A DNA stretch of 64,000 nucleotides from Nymphaea colorata (lineage: Eukaryota; Streptophyta; Magnoliopsida; Nymphaeales; Nymphaeaceae): NCBI RefSeq assembly GCF_008831285.2, contig NC_045149.1, forward strand, positions 14,658,578-14,722,577, written 5' to 3'. This document shows positions 47,830-62,460 of the stretch, piece by piece; position 1 is the first letter of the stretch; every line of letters begins with the position of its first letter. The notes beneath the pieces were generated by a model, which was not told the DNA's origin, searched no databases, and saw only the letters and a list, made by a program, of their open reading frames with translations. Position numbers and translations under genes: made by a program.

Positions 47830-50800
47830 CTAGGTTATGTCATTGAAAAACAGGTTGAAGACATTTCAACGGGTTGAAGACACTCGGTTAAGATGGAATT
47901 ATGGGTCAGGTTCCCAAATGATCTCTTTGAAGACAAAAGAAAAGATGGACAAATTGTCACATTCAGTATGAGTGGACTAGGTTTGAAGAGTTTCATCTAT
48001 TCTATGAACGGACTAGTGGTTTGTTAATGAAATGGCAAACACCTTTCAAGACCAAAGGGGATCGTTTAGTTCCTCTTATGCCTAGAAAACCTCGAAACAT
48101 AACAAGAGATGTCAAATTTTACTTTGAAATAGTTCAAAATTGTCACTTTAACTCATAAACTTAAGTGCTCGTGTTGTGCAAATAATATGTCATTCACTTA
48201 CCCATAGTACCATACAAGGATTAGGATTCATTTCGCATCAATGTTGTTGAACCTTTAGAAGGGATATCTTTCAATTTCCAAAATGTGAACATAAAGGAAT
48301 CATCCTCGACATCTTAGGTAATCAAAAAAAATGAGCAGATATTGACCCCAAATTCACACATCCACAAAAGATCGTTACATTCAATTCCTGCGAGTTCAGC
48401 CTTCATGTCTTTCATCTCTTGGCAGACACCTTTTTTTTTTCTTTTTTTTTTCTTTTTTTTTTGCATTCAGCTTTTTGCCTTTTGATTTTTTTTTCCTTTG
48501 ATTTTTTTTTTTTCAGGCCGACCTTCACCTTTGAGGGAATACCTCACCACCTCAAAGGCTACTACGAAGCTCCACTGCTTTGGTGGTTATGTGTAGCTTT
48601 GTCACGTGTCCAACCCGCTTCACCTTACGGGTTTTCAACGAGCCAAAGGTTCATAAGTCATTATCTTCACGAAATAGACATAAATCAGCTTTATGCCTAC
48701 CCGGTACTCTTGATTACTGACTCAGAGGAACAACTACACGAGCCCCGAGCCCATCTCTCAACACTCATTTTGCTACCTGCCAAGATCTTACAGAGCATTG
48801 TGGCTTCTCCCTCAGTATATTTTCATGCTAAATCCTTGCAAATGTTTGAACACCAGAGTCAATAGCATTTCCTAGTCTTGACTTTCTCAGCTTCATAGGA
48901 GTTTTCCTTATTGTTCAAATCCAGGATTTTTTCAGCTTTCCTCTTCCATTGATTGACAACAAAAACTTGAAAGTTTCTCCTACTCGAGAAGATACTAAGA
49001 GTAAAGCAAAGACATATCATTATGAGCGAAGACATTTTTAAAATGTTTTTAAGCAAAATTAAAAAAAAATTATTTTACAAATGTTCTTGACATCAAATGG
49101 TATATCACCAGGAGGCATAAGCTCTACTCCCTAAAGAGATGGGTGAATGCAAAACAAGATGGGTAGACTGAGTAGAAGAACGAACTTCACCAACTTTCCC
49201 ACAAAAGTATGATATTCTACATAAAAGGTTGGTTTAAGGGTGACAAGTTCTCATAAATGTTAGGTCATCAACTGATTTTACAAGAGGTTTAGGTTAAGTT
49301 CTTCTCTTTCCTTGAACGAAGCCCAGGATAAACCAGTCCTATGCAGTGGCTTTCGTAAAATCATTAGGGAAATGATGATGACAATCATGGGATTGGACAC
49401 TGTTAGACTCTGAATGTAAGGCTGTCTGCAGAAAGCGAAAGTAAAAAAGTGTTTGGATATAAAACAGAGGCAGACTTTTCGATTTCTGAAAGGTTCACAA
49501 ATCTGGGTTAAAAAGACATTATATTGTAAAGAACCGATATGAAAACTAGGGATATTTTTACTCTACAGAAGTAGAGGATTTTAGAAAACCAAAATTCAGA
49601 ATTTTTTGAACAATTTTGGTATTTTTTTATTCTTCCCAATTTCTGTACAAAGTATAACAGAATAAAAGTTCTCAAAAACAATTTTTCCTAATTAAACTAT
49701 TAAAGGTCAGTAAAAAACCCAGAAACTTCAGAAAACTATAATCACTAGCAAGAAGATCAAAACACAAAATGCTTGCAGCCAAGATGAACATACAACACTC
49801 AAGCACACAGGGCAAGAATAATACAAATAAAAAGAAAACCAAATTTAAAGTACATTAGCAAAGAAATCACACTATGTTATTCTATAGAATTTATAGAAAA
49901 CAGATTTCCTCTTCAAAGAACAAAGTAACTCACTTCTTGTAATGGACCATGAACCTTCATCGCATTCCCAAAGGTTACTATGACAATTAATTGGGGCTGC
50001 ATTAAGGGGAAACATTTTTAGACAAGTGCAGTCCACCAATTAAGAAGGAAAGGAAGAAGACAAGGAAAAAAATGCATACCAGATGACGACTGCTAAAGCC
50101 TGTCTACAATAATGTGCTGCCTCATTGAGCCTTCCCTTTCTCACGACAAAAATGACCCGCCATCAGTAAAATTAGGTCACAAGTCATAACTGCAAATACA
50201 AGAAAAGCAGAATTACAGGAAAGATCTAAGCAATATTTGGAACTAGGCAAGGATAGGAGAAGAAACCATACAATTTGAAGCAAAAGCCAATAATATCATT
50301 AATGCTAGGAAGTACAATGGATAGGCCCAAATATAACTAAACAGATAAAAGTATTTAGCAACCAACAAAGAAAAACAATGTATGAAAGTCTGATATTCAT
50401 ATAACATCCATGTTGTAAGCAGACCCTTTTCCAAAGCACTCTAGTTCATAGCTGGAAGGTGTTGTTGTGACCAATAGGTCACAGGCTGACAGCAACAATT
50501 TTGGCTGCATTCCTATCTTAGCCAATAGTGAGATGATCACATCTGCTATAATGCATTGATTTTAACAATATGCAGCCTTTTTAACTTTGACATTTTGATC
50601 ATACAACCCAGTAGTATTTTACTGTATTTATGTTAACATTTAAATATCAAAACGGCTTTCTAATTAAAATTTCAAAATTTTTAAAAAGGCATCCAACAGA
50701 TTGTAACACCACAAAACAAATGCATTAGAATGAGATCAGGAGCAAAGGCTGAAAAGCCGTCCATACTGATTGAAACTGAACGCAAATCAGTGACGGAGCC

Positions 50801-51326
50801 ACATATGAACTGCCCACATCAGCCCTTCAATTTTTGTTTCTTTTCACATTAACATATTCAAATATTATATATATAGATATATATAAGTGCCCTTTCGGAT
50901 GTAAAAATCTGCTACTGGAGCAAATGCTAGTGACTGAGCGCTGCCAGTACCTAACAACGGAGTCACAGGCAAGAAATGCTGTGAGAAGAGATCTGTGGGC
51001 CAATAGCTTTTTATTTTAAAAAAAGAAAAATGTGATCACTGTGGGGTTTCAGTATTTAAAGATTAAGAGACAATTTAATAATCACTAAAGGAAATAGGAG
51101 CAGAAAGAAGACAATAAGGAATCATCTTTTTATCATCAGTTTAACCATATTTCCTGCTTCAATGAGGCCTCTAATAAAATAAAGGAGCTTAAGGGGACAA
51201 AAAGAGAGATCCCTATGTGGGAGAGACCGCCGGTGGACGCCGTCCCTCGTTGATCTGTAAGGTGGACAGATATCTACTGCTCTCCCATAAGGTTCCAAAC
51301 AAAGAAGACATGATATAGGGCATTAA
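47830..51326. other. Repeat-rich non-coding zone
   Basis: 48427-48515 is T-rich low-complexity sequence that makes a spurious frame. 49460-49800 and 50790-51110 are diverged relatives of 41090-41430 and 41440-41850, separated by about 1 kb of unrelated DNA. No gene is supported. Confidence 0.5.
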
Positions 51327-51420
51327 CCGGCTCTGCTACCAACTGTTGAAATAATCTAGATTCACATGCACAACTTCACAGGTAGATATAAACCGGTAAG
51401 ATGCTTACCGGTTCTTGTCA
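51327..51420 (-). mobile_element. LTR-retroelement start: primer binding site plus LTR edge
   Basis: On the minus strand, TGGTAGCAGAGCCGG (51341-51327) matches the plant initiator-Met tRNA primer binding site TGGTATCAGAGC with one change. Two bases before it an LTR would end TATTTCAACA (51353-51344). No gag frame follows on the lower-coordinate side, and the other LTR end is not identified. Only the leader and part of the LTR seem to remain. Confidence 0.4.
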
Positions 51421-54400
51421 TGATAAACAACGAGAGAAGAATGAAGAATGAAATGGACAATCTCTTCGGCTAACGGCTACTGTCAATGAACACGAACACA
51501 GGTGCTAAACATTGAAGGTGAGCAGGGACTGATCCTCAAAAATTTTTCAACTATTGAAACCGCTCTGTCTCTTGAATGGGTGCGAAATAAAGAGGTGCAT
51601 GGTAAAGAAGTTTTGGAATGAAGCCTGAAGGGTCACAACCAGTGAAGCCTTCACACGTTCTCCAACAAAATCAACAATTCTCTAAATTCAATTACCTATT
51701 AGTATATGAAACTTGTCCAACTTGGTAAATCCTATGTGGAGCTCAAAGTGAAGGGAGCCAAGAGCCCTATGATATGATATGACATGTTTTAATACGGAGG
51801 AGATGGAAGTGGCCAGACTTAAAAGAGGAGAGGGTTTGGAAAGAGGAGGGCAGCCGGATGCATAGCTGGGTCTGCCTCTGCAAATCGGCGATTTGTCTGA
51901 ACCTCAAGGAGAACCCTTACCGTCATGTGTGAGCAAGCTAATGAGGATAGTGATCACATGTTCCTCAAATACAGAAAAGGCAACAAAGATCCAATAAATT
52001 TTGGCCACCGTAAGATGTTCAATGACACAATCAGTTGGGCTTAGAAACAAATATCATCTACTTTTTCAAAGATAAAGCATATCTAAAACGACCCTCCTCA
52101 TGTTAAAAGGGCGAATAAGACGACTAGGGCTGCGATTTGGGGAAAGGCAGACAGGAAACACAGGCAGACGTGAGAATAAAACGCGATAGAAACAGGCAAG
52201 CCGGTGCCTTACCTCGACAGGGATGAGGAAGAGGAGCTGATGCAGACGTGAGCAGCTGGATGCGGGAGAGCTTCTGCAAGAGGAAGACGAGCCTTCTCCA
52301 CGGGCAACGGGGCAAGGGAAAAAAAAATATATTATGTCCTAACGGGCAGGCAGAAATTTTGTCCGCGCTGAAGAGTGAAATAAGGAAAGAGGCGGGTAGG
52401 ATTCGATAAACTTTCCCTCTCAACAAACTTTCAGAATCGACCCAAACATTACGTAGTATTGGAAAAACACGCTTTAGTTTCACAAAGTTCATAAACTGCC
52501 CTTTCTAAAAGTTACGGGCGTGACAGAGGGGCTCACCGTCAAACTGTCTTGTACATAGAGTATGTTTTATCTTTGTGTCTGAATGTTGAGCTTCAGATTT
52601 ATCTATTGTTAAATATTATACGTTGCAATATAATTCACTGCTCAACTTTTTTATTCCTAAGCTTGAAGAGGCTCTTAGAATCCTCCCATTTGTTTTAAAA
52701 GCTTTCTTCTTGGCACTGCTGTTAGGAGGATTATCATCATCTTCTACTTTTCGTCCTTCGCTTTTTTTTTCGGTCTCATGAACATAATTCATAACAATGC
52801 TTGAGAATTTGGGGGCGTCCTTCTACTCACTTCTTAAAAAAAAAACTAGCAACAACCAACCCACATACTCAATATTTGTTGTTTGGCTACAAGTTGTGCC
52901 ATGAGTGCTATTTCTATTTGGTTGTTCTTTTCAAACAGCGAGAAATTTTGATCTATGGACTCCAAAATAGTGATTTCTCTTAATCATAGTCACAAATAAG
53001 GTCTTGAAATTTTAAACGGCAAGCTTTTTTTTGGATATAATTCTATGAGCTTGAAAAAAATATGGTAAATTTTTTAAAATGTTTAAAAACTAAAAATATG
53101 AGAAAAATAAAACAAGTGAGAAACTAATATCACAAACATAGAAAGATAAATAGATTTGCAACAAATAAAAAATAAAAAAAATATTTGGCATTAAAAAATA
53201 AAAAAAAAAGTGAAAAAAATGAGAAAATTTGTGTTAAAAATTTTTAATGTTTTTTTCAATAAAACTCCTTTTTTAGAAGTTTTAAAGGGCCATTTGATTT
53301 ATCGTTTTTTTTTTGTAAAAAATGTGTTTTCTATGACTATGCTCTTAACAAAGTTTGGTGCAATTAGCTAATCATGTGGCGGCTTAACCCTATATTTTTG
53401 TTGATTGTTTATTTACTAAAGAACAAGCTTACGGTCCAATGGCATTTCATATCTAAGAACAGAGTTGGATCGTTTTTAGCTTCTTCTTTTTTTTCTTTTT
53501 TTAGTTTGATTATGTTACTAAATGCTTAATGCTCTTTCCAGCTTTGGTTTCTACCTTCTTCCTCTGCCTCTTACTTGATTGCAGAGTTTCGAATCCAACA
53601 ACTAGTGGTGGAGCGAGGAACATCTGGCTGAGGGAGTTAACCTCGATTTGGTTCCGTGATGCATAAGGGATATTTATTAAGTTGTGTGGGCAATCGCCCA
53701 CACAAGTCCACATGTGGTTCTGCCCTTGCCAAGAGCCTATTCACTGAATCAGTCCCTGAACCTTCCTAGAACTTGCTAGTTTATGCATTTCAACATTTAT
53801 GGAGGAGAGGGATAGAGAGATAATATCTCAATGGCATATACGATTTTTTCTATGGAATAAGCTGCTTATATTCGTGGTTGAATTCAAAATAAACGCACGG
53901 GAAATTAAGTACAAAAACAATGGGTTGAATTCAAAATAAAAGCAAAGAAATTTATGCTCCCATGGGAAGGTTGAGTTCAAAACTACATATAAAAGCCAAA
54001 AGACAAGTGAATTTGTGTGAATGACAAATAAAATTTTCAATGTTATAGTGTTGAATAACAACATTTTCCAAATATCATATCTTGTAGTGAAGTTTAAAAA
54101 AAGTGTAACATTAACTATTGTCATATTCTACTAATCACTTGGTACTTTGGAAGCTTATATGTTCTAATTTGTTTTTTATTCACTAAACTATAAAATTTTA
54201 TGATTCTGCGATTTTAAATAAAAAAAATCAAATCAAATCAAATATATATATATATATATATATATATTTATCTATAAAAATAAAAGTCTCACAACACCAC
54301 CCAAGTCTTGCAAGGAGTCAATGGCATCTTCAACTGGGCGTGGTTTGAACACTTGAAATTTGCACCCAAAACCATCAGAGGTCCAAGGGTCCAAACCAGC

Positions 54401-54498
54401 GTGGGTCCCACAACCCATAATTGCCGGGTTCACATGTCCAAGTTCCCACAAGCCGGGCACCGTCTCTAACACATTCTGGGTCCCGGAATCCACGGCAT
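51421..54498. other. Intergenic, no supportable gene
   Basis: AT-rich with long A/T homopolymer blocks (53030-53330) and a (TA)n run at 54243-54267. The GC-richer stretch 52120-52500 on the minus strand is open for 122 codons but shows no domain. A transposon-like relic near 53600-53735 carries GTGTGGGCAATCGCCCACAC. Confidence 0.5.
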
Positions 54499-54521
54499 CC
54501 GTTCATCATAACGATGAACGG
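54499..54521. promoter_or_regulatory. Perfect 9-bp dyad in the promoter of chitinase 1
   Basis: CCGTTCATC and GATGAACGG form a perfect inverted repeat with a 5-base spacer. It ends 217 bases before the chosen ATG. The second chitinase promoter has the same GTTCAT / ATGAAC pair with the same 7-base inner spacing, also ending 217 bases from its ATG. A role as a protein binding site is inference. Confidence 0.5.
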
Positions 54522-54608
54522 CCAAAATGGCTTGCATACTGGATCACTCCGAAATCCGTCAACCCGACCCGGATCTCCGCACCTTTTACCGTTTCAACCC
54601 TCCATTAA

Positions 54609-55667
<1,059 letters not shown>

Positions 55668-58095
55668 ATATTTTTCATCAATAAATACCATTTTATCGTG
55701 TTGATGGTTTGCACAACGCATATATTTAATTGTAAAATCCTCCTCAAACTCTTATTTTAACAGTTTTCGTGAAAGGCGAGGCCCTTAAAATAAAAATTAG
55801 GAAAGATTATTTACATTTTTAAAAAATTCTAAGAAAACAATAAGGCTCAGAAAAGAAAATTTCTAATTTTTATTTTCATATTTAAATATAATTCTGAATT
55901 TTAAATACATAGCGGAATTCGAGCTGCATAATGATATGTGTTTAATAACCGACTTTCAAAATGTATGAATATCGAATGTAGGAGATTTATTTAAAATTGA
56001 ACCTGAAACCGTATCTAATTTGAGTATTTTTCTTGAAACCGAATTGAATCAGATGTCATTTTCTAAATTTGAAACTGATCCAATTTCTTAATTCGATACT
56101 TTTAATGTACAACTTCAATTCTCTTGCCCCAAGATTTATGTGCTTTTGCTCGTAAAAATGCATCCATCTAGTTTTTTATAGTTAGGAAGGAGCATGAAAA
56201 AAGGGTCCAATTCCCCTGATGGATTGAATTAATTTCTAATCGATCTAAAGTTACAAGTTTTGAAATTTGTGCACACTGAATCGACATGTTTGATGGAACT
56301 AGAGGTTCTTTTATGTTTGTTAATATATAAAAGTATTAAACTCTTTCTTTTCTACCCAATTCATTATCAACTCGAGGCTAGGCTAGAGCCAACATTTTTT
56401 TACATTATCAACTCGAGGCGAGGCTAGAGCCAACATTTTTTTACATGAACATTTCAACCTATGAATCTGGGTAGGACCAAATTAAATTTAAATCTAAATC
56501 ATGACGCAATTATTTTTATTTTATTTTTTCAATGTATTTTTTTTTTCAATTGGTTGGGGTGGGGCCATGGCCCAGATGGCCCAATGGCCCTCCCCTTCCT
56601 TTCGCCCCTGGGTCTAGCTTGGCTTGAACTCAAACTCGAAGTCAAATTAACCTGCTCAATCGTAAGTTGCTGAGCTCCGACTGACCTCAGCTTTCGCCCG
56701 GTTTAGAAGATTGATCTTTTTTTCATATAATATTTATTTAAAACTAAATCTGTACGAGGCAGAACCCAATTAGTTATTTCTATATATCTGAATAAGAATC
56801 CAAATCCGATTTGAATTCTTAATTGAATATTGAAACTTTTTCATATCTAAATCCAAAATTTTCAAAACAATTAGATCAGATATCCAATCCAAATGAAATG
56901 TGTTGACATCCCTAGTAACTCAACTCATTGTGCATCCTTATCCCTAGTTTGGCCTGTTGAACCTGTTGAAGTGCTACCATCATAAGGATAACAACCACCA
57001 ACCTTGTCACTTGCTACCCACTGCCCCCAAAGCTCTGCGCGTCTACCATCCTGCTAAATTTCATTCGGCGTCAATTTTTTTTCTATGTTTTCTTTCTTGG
57101 CAAGGAAAGACGAAGACCGAAGACCTGAATAAATTGTGAAATAATGACATAGAAGCTATGGGGGCGGACCCACATGTGTGATGTAGGCTTATGTAGTTGA
57201 TTTAGTTAGGTGATGCTCATTCATTTAATTTAACAATGCATTTGAGGGGTTCAAAACTTTCATTTGCTTAGTGTTTTTTTCAATCATTTTATTACAAAAG
57301 GATTAAGATTTTTCCAATTAAAAAATGCCCCTGATTCAAAAAGTTCTCTCTCTAACACTAGTAAATAGTACAAAATTAAAGATATGGGATTAAGTGTATG
57401 TTGTTGCATGTTTTGGGTCTCTTTCAAGCTGGGTGAAGAGATTTTCATTTTAAGGTTTAGCTTGTTAAAAAAAAAAAAATTAAGTATATTTTATAACTTT
57501 CTTGTAAAGAATTAGGGGGGATTTGGATGACATTCAAAACCAATTTTTAGATGAAAATAATAGGTTTGCTTCCAAAACTTTATTTTTTAAGGATACAACA
57601 AAAAAAATGCATCTTATCGAACTTTTTTTTTTACAATACCTGTTTTTCAAAAGCTCAAGTTATTCATAAAAAAAGTGTGTTTTAATCCTATTACCCAAAC
57701 ACACAAATTGATTTTTTTAAAAATAATAAAAAAACCCATTTAAAAAAATAATTTTCATAAAACAATTCATTTGGGCGTATCATCCACAAGACTACCTTAT
57801 AATCGGCCATGATAACGATCGAATAACCTGTCCATGGTTTTCTTTATTTGCAATAAATAGTTAGGAAATGAAAATTTTCCTAATGAGAAAGACTCATCCA
57901 AGTCTGGGTAGGTCATCCGAGTCAATTGACTCAATTTCTAGTAGAAACCAACAGACTGGAAGTCGTCCCCAGAAGAACACGGAGTTGAAAGTTTCCAAGC
58001 AACCACGGGATTCCCTCGTCCTTAAAAATGCAGGTTCAGAGCTTCAACACTTATCAGGTCCCGATCGAATCCTTGCATCTTGTCCCATGGCAGCG
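55668..58095. other. Spacer between the chitinase genes
   Basis: AT-rich, no gene. It holds a 41-bp tandem pair (56362-56443). A relic near 56565-56635 is GC-richer (GGTGGGGCCATGGCCC), and another at about 57160 has GGGGGCGGACCCACATGTG. Both look like remnants of short DNA elements. Confidence 0.55.
56362..56443 (+). repeat. 41-bp tandem duplication
   Basis: Two units starting CATTATCAACTCGAGGC and continuing AGGCTAGAGCCAACA with a T run, differing at one base. Confidence 0.9.
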
Positions 58096-58116
58096 GTTCA
58101 TCGACACAATGAACGG
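58096..58116. promoter_or_regulatory. Conserved dyad in the promoter of chitinase 2
   Basis: GTTCAT (58096-58101) and ATGAAC (58109-58114) with a 7-base spacer, flanked by CG and GG as in the paralog. Its distance to the ATG at 58333 equals that in chitinase 1 (217 bases), although much of the sequence between has diverged. Confidence 0.45.
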
Positions 58117-58284
58117 CCAGTAGGCCACATGGTTGTGGCGATACCAGATCAGTCCAAAATCCATATCGGCGACCATCCGTCGGTCTCTTTCAACATCAAC
58201 TTCAGTTACTTTTCTTCTCCTTTTCCTGTACGTTTTCGTGTAGACCGAGTCACGAAATTTCCTTCCCCTTCAGCCTCTAGATAG

Positions 58285-59205
<921 letters not shown>

Positions 59206-59746
59206 GAAGGATCTAAGCAAATCGTAAGCTTCTCTATGTATCAACTTATTCATGTAATAAGATCTGCTAGAGCCACACTTTTATGACTTTCTGCAGCGAG
59301 TAGAGGTACTGCAGCCAGGCAGAAAATTCATGCAGCGAGTTAATAGGCGACTTTAATTTTGAGTAGTTGACCCACAAATCGATCACACTCTAAACTCGTT
59401 ATGTGTGTGTGTGTTTATATATTTATATATATATATATATATATATAGATAGATAGATAGATACATGCCAGATTCTATTTGTCGACCACACTCTAAACTC
59501 GTTATGTGTGTGTATATATATATAGATAGATAGATAGATACATGACAGATTCTATTTGTCCCAAAAGATGGGAGTCATGTGACAACATTTCAATTTATAT
59601 CCCAGTAATAAGAGCTGAAGATGTTGTTACATCAACTTTATAGTCAAGTGTTAAGAAAGCTGTTTTACTTGTAAAATCTGAAAACCTTCGTCTTTAAGAC
59701 AGTAATAGCAAGAAACGTTAGTCATATCTGCTATATGTAGTGGTAC
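59206..59746. repeat. Convergent spacer with duplicated (TG)n(TA)n(GATA)n block
   Basis: Two copies of a block starting CGA(T/C)CACACTCTAAACTC and ending CAGATTCTATTTGTC (59380-59482 and 59483-59560). Each contains TG, TA and GATA runs. The second has shorter runs. Nothing else is seen between the 3' ends of chitinase 2 and the polyketide synthase. Confidence 0.85.
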
Positions 59747-61360
59747 TCAATCTAGGCTGCGAACAAGCATGCCTTCAAAGGTGATCCCTGGGCCAAAGGC
59801 AAGAAGAAGACCCCATTCTTCTGCTCCCTCCCTCTTCAACTCCTCCTTCATGTAATCTATCACGTAGAATATGGTGTTGCTGCTAACATTCCCATAGTCC
59901 ATGAGTGCTCTTCTGCTACAGTTAAGCTTCTCTGCACTTAGCCCAAGATGGCTCTCTAGCCTGTTCAGTATGGCGGGGCCACCAGGGTGGATGGCCCAAA
60001 ACATCTCATTGAAGTCACGCACACGAGCCCTCTTCATGAGTCCTCTGCAGAACCCCTCAATATGGTCCTCAATCTTCTGAGGCAGGTCCCTCCCTAGCTT
60101 GAAATTTATGCCTTCCTCTGTCAGCCTCCCGTCTATTATGGTCTCCGTTCCCGGCAAGAACTGTTGCACTGCATATTCCAACTCCATGAATGGCCTTTCC
60201 TTGCCATTTAGAGGGTCACATCCCACAATGACTGCTGCAGCTCCATCGCCAAACAGTGCAGCACCAACCAGGTCATAGGGGCGCGCCATGTTCGGTGGTC
60301 GGTAGCCGAGGATCGTCGTCTCAGATGTTGTCAGAAGAACTCTGCTTCCAGGGTTGTTCTCAGCAATGTCCTTTGCCACTCTTAGTCCAGTGACACCTCC
60401 GTAGCATCCTAGAAAGTATAGCATGACGCGGCCGACACTGTTCCTCAGGCCAAGTTGGCTAGCAAGGTAGAGGTCGCCACCGGGAAGGCGGATCTCGCTT
60501 GATGTTACATAGACCAAGTGGGTGATCTCTGTCAGTGGCCTGCCCCATTCCTTGATGCAGGCTAGGCTTGCCTCCATGGCCATGTCTAGGACTGCAGAAT
60601 TGGCAATGTCAAGCCTTTGCTTGATGGTTGGTGAGCCTTCTGTGGCTAGCTCAGGGTACTTGTCCAGGATCTCCTTGGACATTACTGTGTACCTTGTCTT
60701 CACTGTGGTGGTCTTGCCTGTAGATGGAAAGCCTTTGTTATTCAAACAAAGAAGTCACACAAGAATATGTGGCAGAAAAATGTAGTAGGCCGAATAGCAA
60801 TAAGATTGTTGAACCAAGTACTGGACTAGGCTTAGTGTATGCAAATTATAGCAATTATATTTATGCTTGAAAGTGTAGGTATCCACCTGTGTTTACCTCT
60901 GTAATCTTGAGCTAGCAAGATTTGAAATGGTGAAAAGGCATTAAGCAGTGAATTTAGCATTACGAATTCAAGAAATGAATCGAACATGTTATATATACGA
61001 CAGCATATGCAAATGATTGTGAGTTGCAGAAAGGAAATAATACGCTGTAAATTTATGAGTATGCCATAGTGTGTTTTAAATACAGTGCCAAATGTCATAA
61101 TCATTTATTTGTTTGTTAAAAAGATAAAGCAAAACCAACATTTCTAACTGCAGTTTAAACTTACAGAGCCTCTCCAGCTTCTCCTTGATCACTGGGTCTT
61201 CACATTTGGTGTCCCTGGTGTAGCCTTCTACCACACACTCCTGGGGGATCAGTTGGCTTGGGAAGGCCTTGCCCAGTGCCATGATCTTGGCTCTCCCTGA
61301 ACCTTGAGAATTCGTGCGTGGGTCGGCCAAAGGGATCTCATTGAGGTCTGTCCTCATCAT
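59747..61360 (-). CDS. LAP5: LAP5/PKSB-type type III polyketide synthase (anther-specific chalcone-synthase-like)
   Basis: Two exons on the minus strand, 61360-61165 and 60717-59747, with a GT-AG intron (447 bp) splitting a Cys codon as T|GC (LERL-C-KTTTVKTRY), the intron position conserved across the chalcone synthase family. The product is 388 residues. The catalytic triad is visible: Cys170 in YFLGCYGGV, His309 in AIHPGGPAI, Asn342 in DYGNVSSN. AFGPGITFEGMLVRS is the family's C-terminal motif. Overall sequence (TVMSKEILDKYPELATEG, SSEIRLPGGDLYL, YAVQQFLPGTE, RLTEEGINFKLGRDLPQKIE) fits LAP5/PKSB better than true chalcone synthase or LAP6/PKSA. Known role: in tapetal cells it condenses mid-chain hydroxylated fatty acyl-CoA with malonyl-CoA to tri- and tetraketide alpha-pyrones, downstream of ACOS5 and upstream of TKPR1, for sporopollenin. 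The ATG at 61360 is followed directly by a second ATG, and either may start. A TATA-like TTATTAAAG lies at about 61489-61497. Confidence 0.92.
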
Positions 61361-62460
61361 CTTAGTTGAAGCACAGAGAGTAACTCAGGTCTTCTGTATA
61401 ATGTCGAGGAACACTAACTGGTGTTGAAAGGAACTTGGTTCTCTGCTTTGGGAGGAAAGGTACATACCACGCTCATGGAGGCCCTGCTTTAATAAGGCGA
61501 TGTCTTGTTATTATTTGGAAGGAATTTGGTTTAAAGAATTGTATGCATGAGTAGAGGACACTTACTTTTGGTGGGTGGTTGTTATTTTTGGTGCATGGTT
61601 GGTACCGCGCTTGTGATTTTCGTGATTCATCGAAGTTACATGAAGGGACAAATGAATCAAAAGCACATAAAAAAAAAAAAAAGTCATCATACACAAGTTC
61701 AAGTTCAAATGTAACTTAGAGAATAAAGAAATGGCGAGAACAGCCGAAGTTTCTAATGGGAATGAATTTAATAACAAGCTCTACATTGCTGAACATTGAT
61801 GAAGTCCACCTGGAATTGGATATGGGATATGTAGTTCAAGATTCGGACCCGGATCCGATACGATCGGTGGCCTGATCCAAACCTAGTTCTCAGGCCAGAC
61901 CCGACCCGTTCGAGTATACGTGACTTGTAACGTATCGAAAGTCCTAAACCTCAAGCGCGTATACGTGTGGATGTCTCCCGCCCTTCCTGGAATCGCTTTC
62001 AGGCCGCTAGCTTTCACGGGTAGAACCGTAATCCAACTTCCGAACTTGTGGCTTGACCTTCCCGACCTCCATTTTTAGCGGGAAACGTGTGATTTGTGAA
62101 TAATCAGGTCTCTGTAAATTGGCTGTCGTCGATCTTGGAGGTAATAACGTAAGGTTTTCTAGTTTATTTCGGTTAAGGAAGTTTTATAATGGTTTTCTGA
62201 ATTTTTGGGATTAGGGTGGCGATTCTTTGCTTTGATCAAGAGCGGGCGAGCTTTTGATGTCGCATTTGATGTCAGGGCTAGGGTTTCGTTTGATTTAATT
62301 GAAGCCAGCGTGGTGGATATCTAGATTTGATGTATGGGATTACTGCGAAATTGGTGCTCTGGAATTGAAGATTTCCGCTAGGGCAGCGGCAGGATCCGAT
62401 TGCGTCGAGTCGGTGCATGGAATAACGACGCCTTGAGCGGAATTGATGGAGCCCATGATT
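61361..62460. promoter_or_regulatory. Intergenic region between divergent genes
   Basis: Left part: promoter of the LAP5-like gene. Right part: probable promoter and first non-coding exon of the gene starting at 63795. It contains AGCGGGAAA at 62077-62085, which fits the E2F site TTTCCCGC read on the other strand, and a donor-like GGAG|GTAATAAC at 62141 that could end a 5'-UTR exon. A GC-rich repeat (GACCCGGATCCGATACGAT) lies at 61846-61865. Confidence 0.4.

Noticed and set aside
48419-48865. Open frame of 148 codons starting with Phe-rich sequence
   Set aside because: The first third is a poly-T tract read as Phe; the remainder shows no family match I recognise.
52124-52492. Minus-strand open frame of 122 codons
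   Set aside because: No domain, signal or neighbouring exon; at most it could be a 5' leader region. Not supportable as a gene.
59747-60745. Second-exon frame taken as a complete 332-residue polyketide synthase from the in-frame ATG at 60745
   Set aside because: The first ten residues (MNNKGFPSTG) are intron; the splice site CTACAG|GCAAG and the upstream exon at 61165-61360 restore the true N-terminus.
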